From: Fen-1135 sp963705275
Lineage (GTDB): Bacteria; Desulfobacterota; Syntrophia; Syntrophales; UBA2185
Direction: 5' to 3'
Assembly (NCBI GenBank): GCA_963705275.1
Contig: OY970063.1
Coordinates: forward strand, 372,001-436,000
DNA: 64,000 bases
Each line of letters opens with the position of its first letter. Position 1 is the first letter of the stretch. Of this stretch, positions 16,895-26,225 are shown in pieces. Below the pieces are notes generated by a model. The model was given only the letters and a program-made list of their open reading frames with translations, searched no databases and was not told where the DNA came from. The position numbers and the translations under genes were made by a program.

Positions 16895-17332
16895 GTTATT
16901 CTGGTCAGACCCATGTCGGTAAGTTATTTAGGGGGATCGGTCAACAATTTGTTTTGATTTATGCTGTGGCATGATTACTCGCGGCAACTGTTTGTCGTTG
17001 CTACAAGTGTAAATATATAACCCATCTATCAATCATACCGTCCAAAATATCTCGGCAGGACTTGAGACAGCACGAAATACTCGCCGCTCACAATGCGCAC
17101 TAATGGAACGAAAATCAAAAGCGCGTCAGATTAGAATTTCTTAAAGCAAGTTATATCCTCCGTCCTGTACTGCACAATCAGCGCGACCTATGAAAAAGTT
17201 GATTAACTTAAATTGTGAACAGCGTCTATTTTATTGACACACAAAATCATTTTTCATATACTGCCCCAGCGGGAAAAAATTCTTATCAATGAGAGAGTAA
17301 CACGATCAAAAATAGTCGAGGGAGGATTGGAT
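16895..17332. other. Intergenic region upstream of the PA2779-like gene
   Basis: About 440 bases with no supported gene on either strand. Its 3' end holds the near-consensus promoter at 17234-17262. I see no terminator for the zinc-protein gene and no recognisable RNA gene. Confidence 0.5.
17234..17262 (+). promoter_or_regulatory. Near-consensus sigma70 promoter for the PA2779/PA2778-like pair
   Basis: TTGACA at 17234-17239, exactly 17 bases, then TATACT at 17257-17262 (five of six). The expected start of transcription near 17269 leaves a leader of about 64 bases before the ATG at 17333. This is one of the two best promoter matches seen by eye in the window. Confidence 0.75.
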
Positions 17333-17722
17333 ATGAGGCGAAAAATATTTATTCAAGCTGTAACTTGGTACATGATTGCCGTGATGGTCGTCTTGGGGTT
17401 TGTTCCGCGTGTGGAGGCTGGATTTATAGCGTCGCAGGCTTCTCAGGGATCTCAAAACAGAGTCGAAGATCTTGGCGCCGTTCAAAAATCGCTTGAAATG
17501 AGAATGGTTTCGGAAACCCTGGAGAAGTTCGGGCTGTCCAAGGCCGAGGTGAAATCGAGGCTTGATGGCATGACAGACGCACAAATTCATCAGCTTGCGA
17601 CGAACCTTGATGAAGTGAAGGTGGGGGGCGACGGTCTCGGAATCATCGTCGTACTTCTCGTCATAGCCATTCTCGTTGTCGTTCTCTTGCAGTTGACCGG
17701 ACACAAAGTCGTCGTCAAGTAG
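17333..17722 (+). CDS. PA2779-family small membrane/secreted protein
   Basis: 129 residues from the ATG at 17333, with GGGAGGA at 17319-17325 as a strong ribosome-binding site. Opening further upstream would run into promoter sequence. A basic N-terminus and hydrophobic stretch (VTWYMIAVMVVLGFVPRVEA) form a signal peptide. A helical middle (LEKFGLSKAEVKSRLDGMTD, then IHQLATNLDEV) follows, and the protein ends with a membrane helix (GIIVVLLVIAILVVVLLQL) and a short basic tail. This arrangement and the following C39-like lipoprotein match the PA2779-PA2778 pair named from Pseudomonas. The molecular role is not established. Confidence 0.8.
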   Translation: MRRKIFIQAVTWYMIAVMVVLGFVPRVEAGFIASQASQGSQNRVEDLGAVQKSLEMRMVSETLEKFGLSKAEVKSRLDGMTDAQIHQLATNLDEVKVGGDGLGIIVVLLVIAILVVVLLQLTGHKVVVK

Positions 17723-17736
17723 CGAATGAATGGAAG

Positions 17737-18312
17737 ATGAGTTCAGCTGACGTGCCGGCTTGCATTAATCCAGGCATCATCTCGAGAAGAACGTTGATTG
17801 CCTTCTTATGCTTGGCCATATCGGCCTGCGCCGGCCAGACTCTGTCCACAAAGAATAATTTCGAAACACCTCCAAGTCATTTAATTGGGGGTGTTCCTTT
17901 TTTCAAGCAGGCCGCGCATCAGTGTGGGCCTGCGGCGATGGCATCGGTTCTGAATTATAGAGGAATTAAGGTCAGTCCGGAAGAGGTCATAGAGGCTATC
18001 TACAGCAAGGGCGCGGAGGGAACCCTGGATTTCGATATGGTCCTGTATGCAGAAAAACAGGGTCGAAAAACAGAAAAATACCGGGGCACACTCGAGAACT
18101 TGCGGAAAAATGTAGATTCAAATAACCCTTTAATTGTGCTTGTCGACTATGGCTTCCTCAGCTACCAAAGGAATCACTTCATGGTCGTCCTTGGATATGA
18201 CGAGAGTCATGTCTATGTTAATTCCGGGATAGAGGCGCTGGAGGCAATTTCCAACGACGAATTTGTGAGAACCTGGAGGAAAACAAATTTCTGGACATTA
18301 TTGATAGATTAA
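17737..18312 (+). CDS. PA2778-like C39 cysteine-peptidase lipoprotein, short form
   Basis: 191 residues. A lipobox (LAISAC, Cys at residue about 32) predicts attachment to the membrane. The peptidase domain carries the catalytic cysteine in QCGPAAMASVL, the histidine in HFMVVLGY and an Asn/Asp-type residue in VNSGIE, as in C39-like papain-fold enzymes. PA2778 relatives usually continue into a tetratricopeptide-like C-terminal region; here the protein stops shortly after the peptidase core, so it is a short version. It starts 14 bases after the PA2779-like stop and is presumably in the same transcript. The two may form a membrane protease/partner pair whose substrate is unknown. Confidence 0.8.
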   Translation: MSSADVPACINPGIISRRTLIAFLCLAISACAGQTLSTKNNFETPPSHLIGGVPFFKQAAHQCGPAAMASVLNYRGIKVSPEEVIEAIYSKGAEGTLDFDMVLYAEKQGRKTEKYRGTLENLRKNVDSNNPLIVLVDYGFLSYQRNHFMVVLGYDESHVYVNSGIEALEAISNDEFVRTWRKTNFWTLLID

Positions 18313-18317
18313 CAGCG

Positions 18318-18419
18318 ATGCTTAGATATTTTTCACTCTTCCTTCTAATCTTGGCATTTTTCGGCTGTTCAATCCCGAAGTTCATCGAGGCTTCCTGCTA
18401 TACCGCGCCGGACCAATAA
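18318..18419 (+). CDS. Possible 33-residue lipoprotein-like peptide
   Basis: ATG at 18318, five bases after the peptidase stop, encodes a basic start, a hydrophobic stretch (YFSLFLLILAFFGC) and a short tail ending at TAA (18417-18419). It looks like a lipoprotein signal with an imperfect lipobox (FFGC), or the stump of a degraded third gene of the operon. The ribosome-binding site is weak. Confidence 0.35.
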   Translation: MLRYFSLFLLILAFFGCSIPKFIEASCYTAPDQ

Positions 18420-18461
18420 ATTCTTCACTGCAATGCTCCGTCCCCTGAAGAACTAACATTG

Positions 18462-19376
18462 TTAAAATTTAGAATTGGTTAATCGATCGCGCAGGCTGTC
18501 CAATATCTGTTTCCATTCTTGGACTTCGTGCTGACGCTCCGCTGTAATCCTGTCCATTTCGGCTACGCGCGCGGCCAATTGTTCTTCAAGAGAAGTCCTG
18601 ATATTGTGAAACTCCTGCTCAATACGCTGCCGCTCTCCGACCTCGCGCTGAAGCTCTGATGTAATCCTGTCAATTTCAGCTCCACGCTCGGTCAATTGTT
18701 CCTCAAGAGAAGTCCTGGTCTTGTGAAAATCCTCCTCAATAACAATTCGCTGCGACTTTTCTATTTCATACTCACCTTTGATCTTTTCCAGCTCATTCAG
18801 ATGTTCCTGCATTTCACGCAGCTGTGAGACCAGGTTTACGACTAAGTGATATTTCTCCTGAACGCACTCCCCATCTTTCATAGTTGACCCCCAAGAGTTC
18901 TCGATCTTATTAAGGCTTTCAAATTTAGAATTGGTTAATCGAGCGCGCAGGCTGTCCAATATCTGTTTCCATTCTTGGACTTCGCGCTGACGCTCTGCTT
19001 TAATCCTGTCCATTTCGGCTACGCGCTCGGCAGATTGTTCCCTAAGAGCAGTCCTGATTTTGTGAAACTCCTGTTCAATACGCTGCCGCTTTCTGACTTC
19101 GCGCTGAAGCTCTGCTCTAATCCCGTCTATTTCAGCTCCATACTCGGCCTGTTCCGCGAGGGAAGACCTGATCTTGTGAAAGTCTTCCATTCTTCTTTCT
19201 GGTCCTGGATAGGAGCCGCCTATACCTCTGATTGGATCAGAACCTACGGTAACCCATCTTCCCTCTGAAGAACGGTAAAACTGTCTTATTTTTTTCCAAG
19301 AGATCAACTCATTCAGCATCAAATCCGGAACAATGTCATAATCATTATTTTGATACTTTACCTTTATATGTCTCAT
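18462..19376 (-). CDS. Coiled-coil repeat protein with GSU3473-like N-terminus
   Basis: 304 residues; GGGAG just before the ATG supports the start. Residues 1-52 (IKVKYQNNDYDIVPDLML, then WVTVGSDPIRG) resemble the short GSU3473-type proteins of Geobacter (recognised from memory, moderate certainty). The rest is charged coiled coil. Residues 64-152 and 215-304 are near-identical copies of a roughly 90-residue block, and each block is itself two units of about 40 residues of the type E-x-F-H-K-x-R-x-S-L-x-E-Q. The reading frame ends exactly at the end of the second block, which may mean loss of a C-terminal part. No signal peptide is seen; function unknown. Confidence 0.75.
   Translation of the reverse strand: MRHIKVKYQNNDYDIVPDLMLNELISWKKIRQFYRSSEGRWVTVGSDPIRGIGGSYPGPERRMEDFHKIRSSLAEQAEYGAEIDGIRAELQREVRKRQRIEQEFHKIRTALREQSAERVAEMDRIKAERQREVQEWKQILDSLRARLTNSKFESLNKIENSWGSTMKDGECVQEKYHLVVNLVSQLREMQEHLNELEKIKGEYEIEKSQRIVIEEDFHKTRTSLEEQLTERGAEIDRITSELQREVGERQRIEQEFHNIRTSLEEQLAARVAEMDRITAERQHEVQEWKQILDSLRDRLTNSKF
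18465..18734 (-). repeat. Second 90-codon copy of internal coiled-coil repeat
   Basis: Encodes residues 215-304, from EDFHKTRTSL to the terminal LTNSKF. It pairs with 18921-19187 and is similar at DNA level as well (shared strings such as ttagaattggttaatcga at the ends), so the duplication is recent. Confidence 0.8.
18921..19187 (-). repeat. First 89-codon copy of internal coiled-coil repeat
   Basis: Encodes residues 64-152, from EDFHKIRSSL to RLTNSKF. It has one codon fewer than the second copy. Both copies subdivide into two related units of about 40 residues. Confidence 0.8.
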
Positions 19377-19947
<571 letters not shown>

Positions 19948-19967
19948 TCTCTTAGTTATATCTTACA

Positions 19968-20564
19968 CTAAAGAATCTTCTGTCTGTAAGCTTCCTTGAA
20001 TTTAAGAACCGCTTGCGCCCTGTGGCTGATGCGGTTTTTTACCTCCAGCGGGATCTGCGCCGCCGTCGATCCCCAATTAGGCAGAAAGAAAACCGGGTCG
20101 TAGCCAAATCCTCCACCACCTATGGGCCTGTCATGTATTATTCCTTCAAGGCGACCCTCAAACGATTCATACTTGCCGTCCGGAAAGTAAAGGACCAGTA
20201 TGCATCGGAAGGCCGCACCCCTTCTATCGCGAGGAACGCCTTTCATATTCCGAAGGAGCTCTTCTATGTTGGTGTCGTCTGTTGCACCTTCTCCTGAATA
20301 TCTCGATGAATATACTCCGGGCTGCCCATTGAGATACTCAACTTCCAATCCGGAATCGTCGGCAAGGACAATTTCTCCCGTATGTTCCGAGATCGCCTTT
20401 GCCTTCTTCAGGGCATTTTCAAAAAACGACGCTCCGTCTTCTATGACATCGGGAACGTTTGCAAAGTCGTTAAGTGAAAGGACATCCACGCCCAGGTCGC
20501 CAAGCAGGGCTCTAATTTCCCTAATTTTCCCTTGGTTCTTTGTAGCCAGGAGTATTCGCTTCAG
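19968..20564 (-). CDS. rdgB: dITP/XTP pyrophosphatase (RdgB/HAM1), non-canonical start
   Basis: 198 residues. It removes non-canonical purine triphosphates (ITP, XTP) from nucleotide pools. ADDSGLEVEYLNGQPGVYSSR, GFGYDPVFF and the conserved ISHRAQA end are all present. The essential N-terminal substrate motif ILLATKNQGK lies upstream of the first conventional start (GTG at 20489), so the gene must begin earlier. In that frame a TAA at 20571-20573 is followed by ATT-AAC-CTG-AAG-CGA-ATA. Initiation is therefore at CTG (20562-20564, overlapping the rph TGA as CTGA) or ATT (20568-20570, ten bases after GGAGG inside rph). The CTG is given here; the ATT would add two residues. Confidence 0.88.
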   Translation of the reverse strand: MKRILLATKNQGKIREIRALLGDLGVDVLSLNDFANVPDVIEDGASFFENALKKAKAISEHTGEIVLADDSGLEVEYLNGQPGVYSSRYSGEGATDDTNIEELLRNMKGVPRDRRGAAFRCILVLYFPDGKYESFEGRLEGIIHDRPIGGGGFGYDPVFFLPNWGSTAAQIPLEVKNRISHRAQAVLKFKEAYRQKIL

Positions 20565-21283
20565 GTTAATTTACCCAATACCTCCACCTGTTTTTTTGTA
20601 ATCTCCGCGATGCCCTGGGACGCAATATCAGTCATTTTGTTGAGCAGGTCACGTTCAAATGGCACCTCTTCCGCTGTGCCCTGAATCTCTATGAAGGACC
20701 CCTTCCCCGTCATTACAAAGTTCATATCTACATGAGCCCTGGAATCCTCTTCGTAATCCAGATCGAGGTATATGTCATTATCCACCACACCGATACTCAC
20801 AGCGGCGACATAATCTTCTATAGGAACTCTCTCCACTACGCCCTGCTGTCGCATTTTTCTAAAAAGATCAACCAGGGCGACAAAGCCACCGGTTATGGAG
20901 GCGCTCCTTGTGCCACCATCAGCCTGGATCACATCGCAATCGATGTATATTGTTCTTTCGCCGAACACGTCCAATGAGGTTACAGAACGAAGAGATCTGC
21001 CGATCAACCTCTGTATCTCATGGGTCCTCCCACCTACCCTGCCCCTCGTTGCTTCCCGAGGAGTACGACTATGAGTAGACGTGGGAAGCATGGAATATTC
21101 TGCGGTCAGCCAGCCTTTGCCGGAATTCTTCAGGAAAGCCGGCACACTCTCCTCGACAGTGGCCGTGCAGATGACCTTTGTATTTCCCATTTCAATAAGG
21201 ACAGACCCTTCGGGATACTTCAGAAAATCCCTCGTAATCTTCAATTGTCTGATTTCATTCGACCTGCGCCCGCCAGACCTCAT
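20561..21283 (-). CDS. rph: Ribonuclease PH
   Basis: 240 residues, standard length. It is a phosphate-dependent 3'-5' exoribonuclease that trims tRNA 3' ends. Family features are GNTKVICTATVEESVP, the RGRVGGRTHEIQRLIGRSLR segment (RNA and phosphate binding), DCDVIQADGGTRSASITG and the C-terminal GTAEEVPF. It overlaps rdgB and is followed by tRNA-Pro; rph-rdgB pairing is common in bacteria. A GGAGG near its 3' end probably serves rdgB translation. Confidence 0.96.
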   Translation of the reverse strand: MRSGGRRSNEIRQLKITRDFLKYPEGSVLIEMGNTKVICTATVEESVPAFLKNSGKGWLTAEYSMLPTSTHSRTPREATRGRVGGRTHEIQRLIGRSLRSVTSLDVFGERTIYIDCDVIQADGGTRSASITGGFVALVDLFRKMRQQGVVERVPIEDYVAAVSIGVVDNDIYLDLDYEEDSRAHVDMNFVMTGKGSFIEIQGTAEEVPFERDLLNKMTDIASQGIAEITKKQVEVLGKLT

Positions 21284-21427
21284 AACCAGCTTCGCTCCCT
21301 TATATTTCCGAAATACATACCCTCCGCAGCAAAGTGCAGAGATTCTTCGATCCTTAAGAAATATAACCGTTTATGCATGCACGGAAGCTCAGTCCGATGT
21401 GCTGTTGCTTCCAAGGACCGGTAATAT

Positions 21428-22120
21428 CTAAAAGAAGTCTCTTATGCTCTTGCATAATGCATGCGCTATTGCTTCCTGTGTCTTTTCATCCAGAATTTTC
21501 TTTCTGTCTTCCGGATTTGTGGCAAATCCTATTTCCACGACGACCGCCGGTATCGATAATCCTTCCAGAGAAGGTATCGCAGAGTCGCGAAGGCCTCTGC
21601 TTTTTCTCGGAAAGACCTTGTCCATGTTCTTCTGTATCAACTGAGCCAATTTAACCGAATCATTCAAATATTTATTTCTTGCCATGTCCTTGAGGATTTC
21701 TTTCGAATCGCTATTCTCTGACGACGATCCCCTGAACCCGGGAAAATATATTTCAAATCCCGTTGAATGCTTACTAAAGCCCGCATTGACATGAATACCG
21801 ACAAAGACCTCTGACTGCATTTTCTTTGCAATCTGCTTCCTTTCAGATAATGACACATCTCTGTCCGAAGTTCTTGTCAATTGCGCCTGAACATTCCCGG
21901 ACTTGTCCAATTCTTTTTTCATCAATGATGCGATGGCCAGGGTTATATTCTTTTCATGCTCCTTATCAGATACGTTGACGCCGAGGTCGCCGCCCCCGTG
22001 CGCCGGGTCTATCGTAACCGAATGCTTGCCCCTGGACGGTTGGGCCAGTGCGTCGGTAAGCGGAAATACGATCACGATCATCAATAATATCAGGAATCTT
22101 CTCATAGTTCTGATGTTCAT
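21428..22120 (-). CDS. N-acetylmuramoyl-L-alanine amidase (Amidase_3), secreted
   Basis: About 230 residues from M33 of the longest frame (ATG at 22120); the preceding residues look non-coding. RRFLILLMIVIVFPLTDALA is a signal peptide. The zinc amidase domain shows TIDPAHGGGDLG (first His), the second-ligand region TLAIA preceded by an acidic residue, VGIHVNAGF (third His) and VVVEIGFATNPED (catalytic Glu). It hydrolyses the amide bond between MurNAc and the stem peptide. No AMIN or SPOR domain is attached, unlike AmiC; an AMIN protein occurs separately at 5.2-6.1 kb but is not linked. Confidence 0.88.
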   Translation of the reverse strand: MNIRTMRRFLILLMIVIVFPLTDALAQPSRGKHSVTIDPAHGGGDLGVNVSDKEHEKNITLAIASLMKKELDKSGNVQAQLTRTSDRDVSLSERKQIAKKMQSEVFVGIHVNAGFSKHSTGFEIYFPGFRGSSSENSDSKEILKDMARNKYLNDSVKLAQLIQKNMDKVFPRKSRGLRDSAIPSLEGLSIPAVVVEIGFATNPEDRKKILDEKTQEAIAHALCKSIRDFF

Positions 22121-22356
22121 CTCAATTGTCCCACCACAGCAAACAAGACTCTCAAAGACGGCCGGCATCCTCACATCTCCAGATGTCTGGCTTTGAAGAG
22201 GGCAAGACTGAACCAATAAGATCCTTGCCTTGTTGCCTCAACCCTCAATGCCCCGCCGCTTTCTTGCTTAGCTTTTGAGTCTGCGTTTCATACAGCAGAT
22301 CGGTCTTTTCTGTCAACGAATAAACTTCAGGCGCCATCATCGGTCATGCTATCATG

Positions 22357-24507
22357 TCATGCTGTCCTAACCCTCTCCACGGAGATAACGCTCTTTAGTT
22401 TTCTGATTGCCGCGAGCACCTGGTTGAACTGCTGCAGATTAATGACGTCCACTTCAAAACTTAATATGGCCTGCATATCCGCCGGCCTGGTCTCCACTTC
22501 CGCGTGACTGATATTTACATCCAGGGCAGATATTGCCGTGCTTACTTCAGCAAGCAAGCCTTTTTTGTCCCTGCAAACGACCCTCATATGAACAGGGTAT
22601 GTCTGCTTTTCCTTGATGTTCCATTGTACATCAACGATCCTCTCCGTATCCATTCCTTCGACATTTAGACAATTAACCGTATGAACGGTAACTCCCCTTC
22701 CCCGTGAGATATAGCCTACAATTTCGTCTCCTGGGATAGGATTGCAGCATTTCGCAAACCTGACCAGGATATCCTCGATACCCGTTATGGAAATACCGAC
22801 GGTTGAAGGCGATTTTCTCTTCTTTTCATCCGTAATGGAGGTTGTCTCGGCAGCCGCGACTTCTTCTTCAGGCACAAATTGGTTGGCTATCTTTTTTGCC
22901 GACACCTTGCCATAGCCGACTATAGCCATCAGGTCGTCAAGCGAACTAACGGAATATTCCGTATACATCTTCTTAATTTCTTCGGACTTGACTATTTGAT
23001 TAAATTTAAGATTGTGCTTCTTGAATTCCTTGTCCAGGAGATCTTTGCCGAGTGCGACGCTCTTCTTTCTTTCCTCGGTTTTCACCCAGTTTCTGATTTT
23101 GGATATGGCTCTCGACGTTACAGCATATTTCAGCCAATCCTTGCTGGGATGGTGCCCTGCCTGAGTCGTGACCTCAACCGTATCTCCATTTTGGAGCTCA
23201 TATTTCAGCGGCACTATGTTTCTGTTTACCTTTGCGCCGATGCATTGGTTTCCCACGTCCGTGTGAATGCTGTATGCAAAATCAATAGGCGTCGCCCCTT
23301 TCGGAAAGGCCTTCACATCGCCCTTTGGGGTGAACACGTAGACTTCATCGGCAAAAAGAGCCATCTTCAGGTTGGACATGAATTCCCTGGGATTTTTGAG
23401 CTCCTGCTGAACTTCCAGCAGATCTCTCAATTTCTTAATCTGATCATCTTCTCCGCTTATGTATGATCGCCCCTCCTTGTAGCGCCAGTGCGCTGCTATG
23501 CCCGCTTCTGCCCACTCATGCATGGTCTTGTTTCTTATTTGTATCTCCACTCTTTCGCCATAAGGACCGATTACTGTGGTGTGCAGAGCGCGATAGCTGT
23601 TAGCCTTTGGCATAGCTATATAATCTTTAAAGCGACCCGGGACTGGCTTCCAGAGGGCATGGACGACACTTAACGCCTCATAGCATTCACTTTCCTTATC
23701 TGTGTAGAGGATGATTCTAAAGGCGATCAAATCATACACCTCATTGAGATCAATATGCTGCTCCTCCATCTTCGTGTAAATGCTGTACAGATGTTTTGCT
23801 CTCCCCTCGACTTCACCCTTCAGTCCGAATTTATCGATTTCCTTTTGGATAATTTCCTTCACCTCTCTTGTATACTGCTCCCTTTCCCGCTCCTTCTTAG
23901 CCAGGCGGCTGACAAGCTCTCCATAGGCTTCGGCATTGAAATAGCGGAAAGCGAGATCCTCTAATTCTACTTTCATCCAGTTAATGCCGAGACGGTTTGC
24001 CAAAGGGGCATACAATTCAAGTGTTTCCTGAGCTATGAATTTCTGTCTGTCCGGCGGTTGAAATTCCAGAGTCCTCATATTATGTACTCTGTCTGCCAGT
24101 CTCACCAGAATTATCCGGATGTCTGAAGACATCGCGAGGATCATCTTCCTGAAGTTTTCCGCCTGATGCTCAACCCTGCTCCCAAAAGTGATCCTGCTTA
24201 TCTTAGACAATCCCTCAACAAGGAACTCGATTTCCTTGCCAAAGGTCTCCTTTATCTGCGGAAGTGTAGCCAGTGTATCTTCGACAGTGTCATGGAGGAG
24301 GCCGGTGACGATACTTGCCGCGTCGAGCTTCATATCGGCCAATATGCCCGCAACCTCCATCGGGTGAGTAAGATAGGGCTCCCCGGAAAGACGCAACTGG
24401 CCCTGATGAACGGAGGCAGAAAATATGTATGCCTTCTCTATCAGTTCCTGCTCTGGAGCAGAAAGATAGGACTGGGTTTTGTCCAGTATATCAGTGATGC
24501 GCAGCAC
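22357..24507 (-). CDS. rel: Bifunctional (p)ppGpp synthetase/hydrolase (Rel/SpoT)
   Basis: 716 residues, full length. The HD hydrolase domain has YLTHPMEVA and LLHDTVED (H72-D73), so hydrolase activity should be intact. The synthetase domain has GRFKDYIAMPKANSYRALHTT; RFKD (292-295) is the RXKD form that marks bifunctional enzymes, in contrast to EXDD in monofunctional RelA. TGS (about 395-455), a zinc-finger-like FAKCCNPIPGDEI region and a C-terminal ACT domain follow. The start is GTG. It begins five bases after the proS stop, placing the stringent-response enzyme in one operon with ispG and proS. Confidence 0.95.
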   Translation of the reverse strand: MLRITDILDKTQSYLSAPEQELIEKAYIFSASVHQGQLRLSGEPYLTHPMEVAGILADMKLDAASIVTGLLHDTVEDTLATLPQIKETFGKEIEFLVEGLSKISRITFGSRVEHQAENFRKMILAMSSDIRIILVRLADRVHNMRTLEFQPPDRQKFIAQETLELYAPLANRLGINWMKVELEDLAFRYFNAEAYGELVSRLAKKEREREQYTREVKEIIQKEIDKFGLKGEVEGRAKHLYSIYTKMEEQHIDLNEVYDLIAFRIILYTDKESECYEALSVVHALWKPVPGRFKDYIAMPKANSYRALHTTVIGPYGERVEIQIRNKTMHEWAEAGIAAHWRYKEGRSYISGEDDQIKKLRDLLEVQQELKNPREFMSNLKMALFADEVYVFTPKGDVKAFPKGATPIDFAYSIHTDVGNQCIGAKVNRNIVPLKYELQNGDTVEVTTQAGHHPSKDWLKYAVTSRAISKIRNWVKTEERKKSVALGKDLLDKEFKKHNLKFNQIVKSEEIKKMYTEYSVSSLDDLMAIVGYGKVSAKKIANQFVPEEEVAAAETTSITDEKKRKSPSTVGISITGIEDILVRFAKCCNPIPGDEIVGYISRGRGVTVHTVNCLNVEGMDTERIVDVQWNIKEKQTYPVHMRVVCRDKKGLLAEVSTAISALDVNISHAEVETRPADMQAILSFEVDVINLQQFNQVLAAIRKLKSVISVERVRTA

Positions 24508-24512
24508 GGGCT

Positions 24513-26225
24513 TTAAATGCCTTCGTTGATGAGATTGATTATAAAATCCTCTGCCTTGTCCACGGCGAGGGTTTTTACCTCACCCGTCCTTCTAATCCTG
24601 ATTTCCACGACTCCATCTACCAGTAATTTCTGCCCTAGCGTTATGCGAAGCGGAATACCGATCAGATCTGCATCCTTGAATTTTACACCCGCCCGTTCAT
24701 CTCTGTCATCAAGGATGCATTCAATGCCTTTCTGTTCCAGTGTTTCATACAGTTGCACTGACATCTTCTTGATCCTTTCATCTTTAATATTGACGGGCGT
24801 AATAATCACATGATACGGAGCCAGCGGTACGGGCCATATAATACCATTCTCATCGTGGTTCTGTTCTATAGACGCCGCAACAGTCCTACCCACACCAATG
24901 CCGTAGCAGCCCATTATCATGTACTGTTCCTTGCCACTGTTATCAAGGAATGTGGCCTTCATCGCTTTGCTATACTTTGTGCCAAGTTTGAAAACGTGAC
25001 CAACCTCGATGCCGCGGGCAAATTTGAGAGGATGACTGCATCGTGCGCACAAATCTGTATCCCTGGCTATTCTCAAATCTGCAAGCGCGGCAACGGCTAG
25101 GTCTCTGCCGATATTTACATTTTTCACATGATAATCCTCTTTATTTGCCCCCATGACAAAATTAGTCAGATTCGAGAGAGAATAATCGGCGATGATCTTC
25201 ACTTTTATCCCGATAGCCCCGGCAAATCCGCGGGGCGCACCCGTAACTTTATAAATGACCTCCTCTGTTGCCATTTCCAGGACATCGCAGTTCAAATAGT
25301 TCTTGACTTTAATTTCATTAACTTCTTCGTCCCCACTTACCAGTACGGCGACAGGATTGCCGTCCGCACTGTATATCATGGTTTTTACTATATCCCTGGG
25401 AGCCACACGGAGGAATGAAGAAACTTCCTCAATAGTTTTCATATTCGGTGTATGAACCAATTCAAGAGGGAGCATATCTTCCTTGTGTGCCGCTTGATTT
25501 TGGGGCGCTGCAATCTCAGCCTTCTCAAGATTTGCCGCATACTCGCAATTGCTGCAGAAAACGAGAGAGTCCTCGCCGGTTGCGGCCATCACCATAAATT
25601 CATGCGAAAAGCTTCCGCCTATACTGCCCGTATCGGCTTCTACAGCCCTGAATTCGAGACCGCATCGCTTAAATATCGCTATATATGCATCAAACATTTT
25701 TTGATAGCTTGCCTCGGCTCCTTCCTCATCGGCATCGAAGCTGTACGCATCCTTCATGCCGAATTCCCTGCACCTCATAACTCCGAACCTCGGCCGTATC
25801 TCATCACGAAATTTCGTCTGGATCTGATAGAGATTCTTTGGGAGGTGTCTGTACGTCTTGATTTCGTTCCTGACAAGATCGGTGATAACTTCCTCATGCG
25901 TTGGGCCAAGACAGCAATCTCTGTCATTTCTGTCTTTGAACCGCAAAAGTTCCTTGCCGTAAAGGCTCCACCTGCCGGATTCCTCCCACAGCTCACGGGG
26001 CTGCACCGTCGGCATGAAAACCTCCTGGGCTCCTGCCCTGTTCATCTCCTCGCGTATAATCCTCTCCAGCTTGCGAATGACGCGGTAGCCCAACGGCAGG
26101 TAGGTGTAGATACCGCTGGTCAACTTCCTTATCATCCCCGCCCTTATCATGAGCTGATGGCTTATGATCTCCGCGTCTGAAGGCACTTCCCTTACTGTGG
26201 GCAAGAACATGTCCGAATATCGCAT
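24513..26225 (-). CDS. proS: Prolyl-tRNA synthetase, bacterial type
   Basis: 570 residues. Class II synthetase motif 2 is FRDEIRPRFGVMRCREFGMK, motif 3 is CYGIGVGRTVAASIEQ, and GPTHEEVITDLV lies in the active site. The insertion (INS) editing domain between motifs 2 and 3 is present (about residues 230-390, including VAVLVSGDEEVNE), marking the bacterial type. The anticodon-binding domain closes the protein. The start ATG shares one base with the ispG stop (TAATG), so translation is coupled. A tRNA-Pro gene lies about 5 kb downstream. Confidence 0.97.
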   Translation of the reverse strand: MRYSDMFLPTVREVPSDAEIISHQLMIRAGMIRKLTSGIYTYLPLGYRVIRKLERIIREEMNRAGAQEVFMPTVQPRELWEESGRWSLYGKELLRFKDRNDRDCCLGPTHEEVITDLVRNEIKTYRHLPKNLYQIQTKFRDEIRPRFGVMRCREFGMKDAYSFDADEEGAEASYQKMFDAYIAIFKRCGLEFRAVEADTGSIGGSFSHEFMVMAATGEDSLVFCSNCEYAANLEKAEIAAPQNQAAHKEDMLPLELVHTPNMKTIEEVSSFLRVAPRDIVKTMIYSADGNPVAVLVSGDEEVNEIKVKNYLNCDVLEMATEEVIYKVTGAPRGFAGAIGIKVKIIADYSLSNLTNFVMGANKEDYHVKNVNIGRDLAVAALADLRIARDTDLCARCSHPLKFARGIEVGHVFKLGTKYSKAMKATFLDNSGKEQYMIMGCYGIGVGRTVAASIEQNHDENGIIWPVPLAPYHVIITPVNIKDERIKKMSVQLYETLEQKGIECILDDRDERAGVKFKDADLIGIPLRITLGQKLLVDGVVEIRIRRTGEVKTLAVDKAEDFIINLINEGI

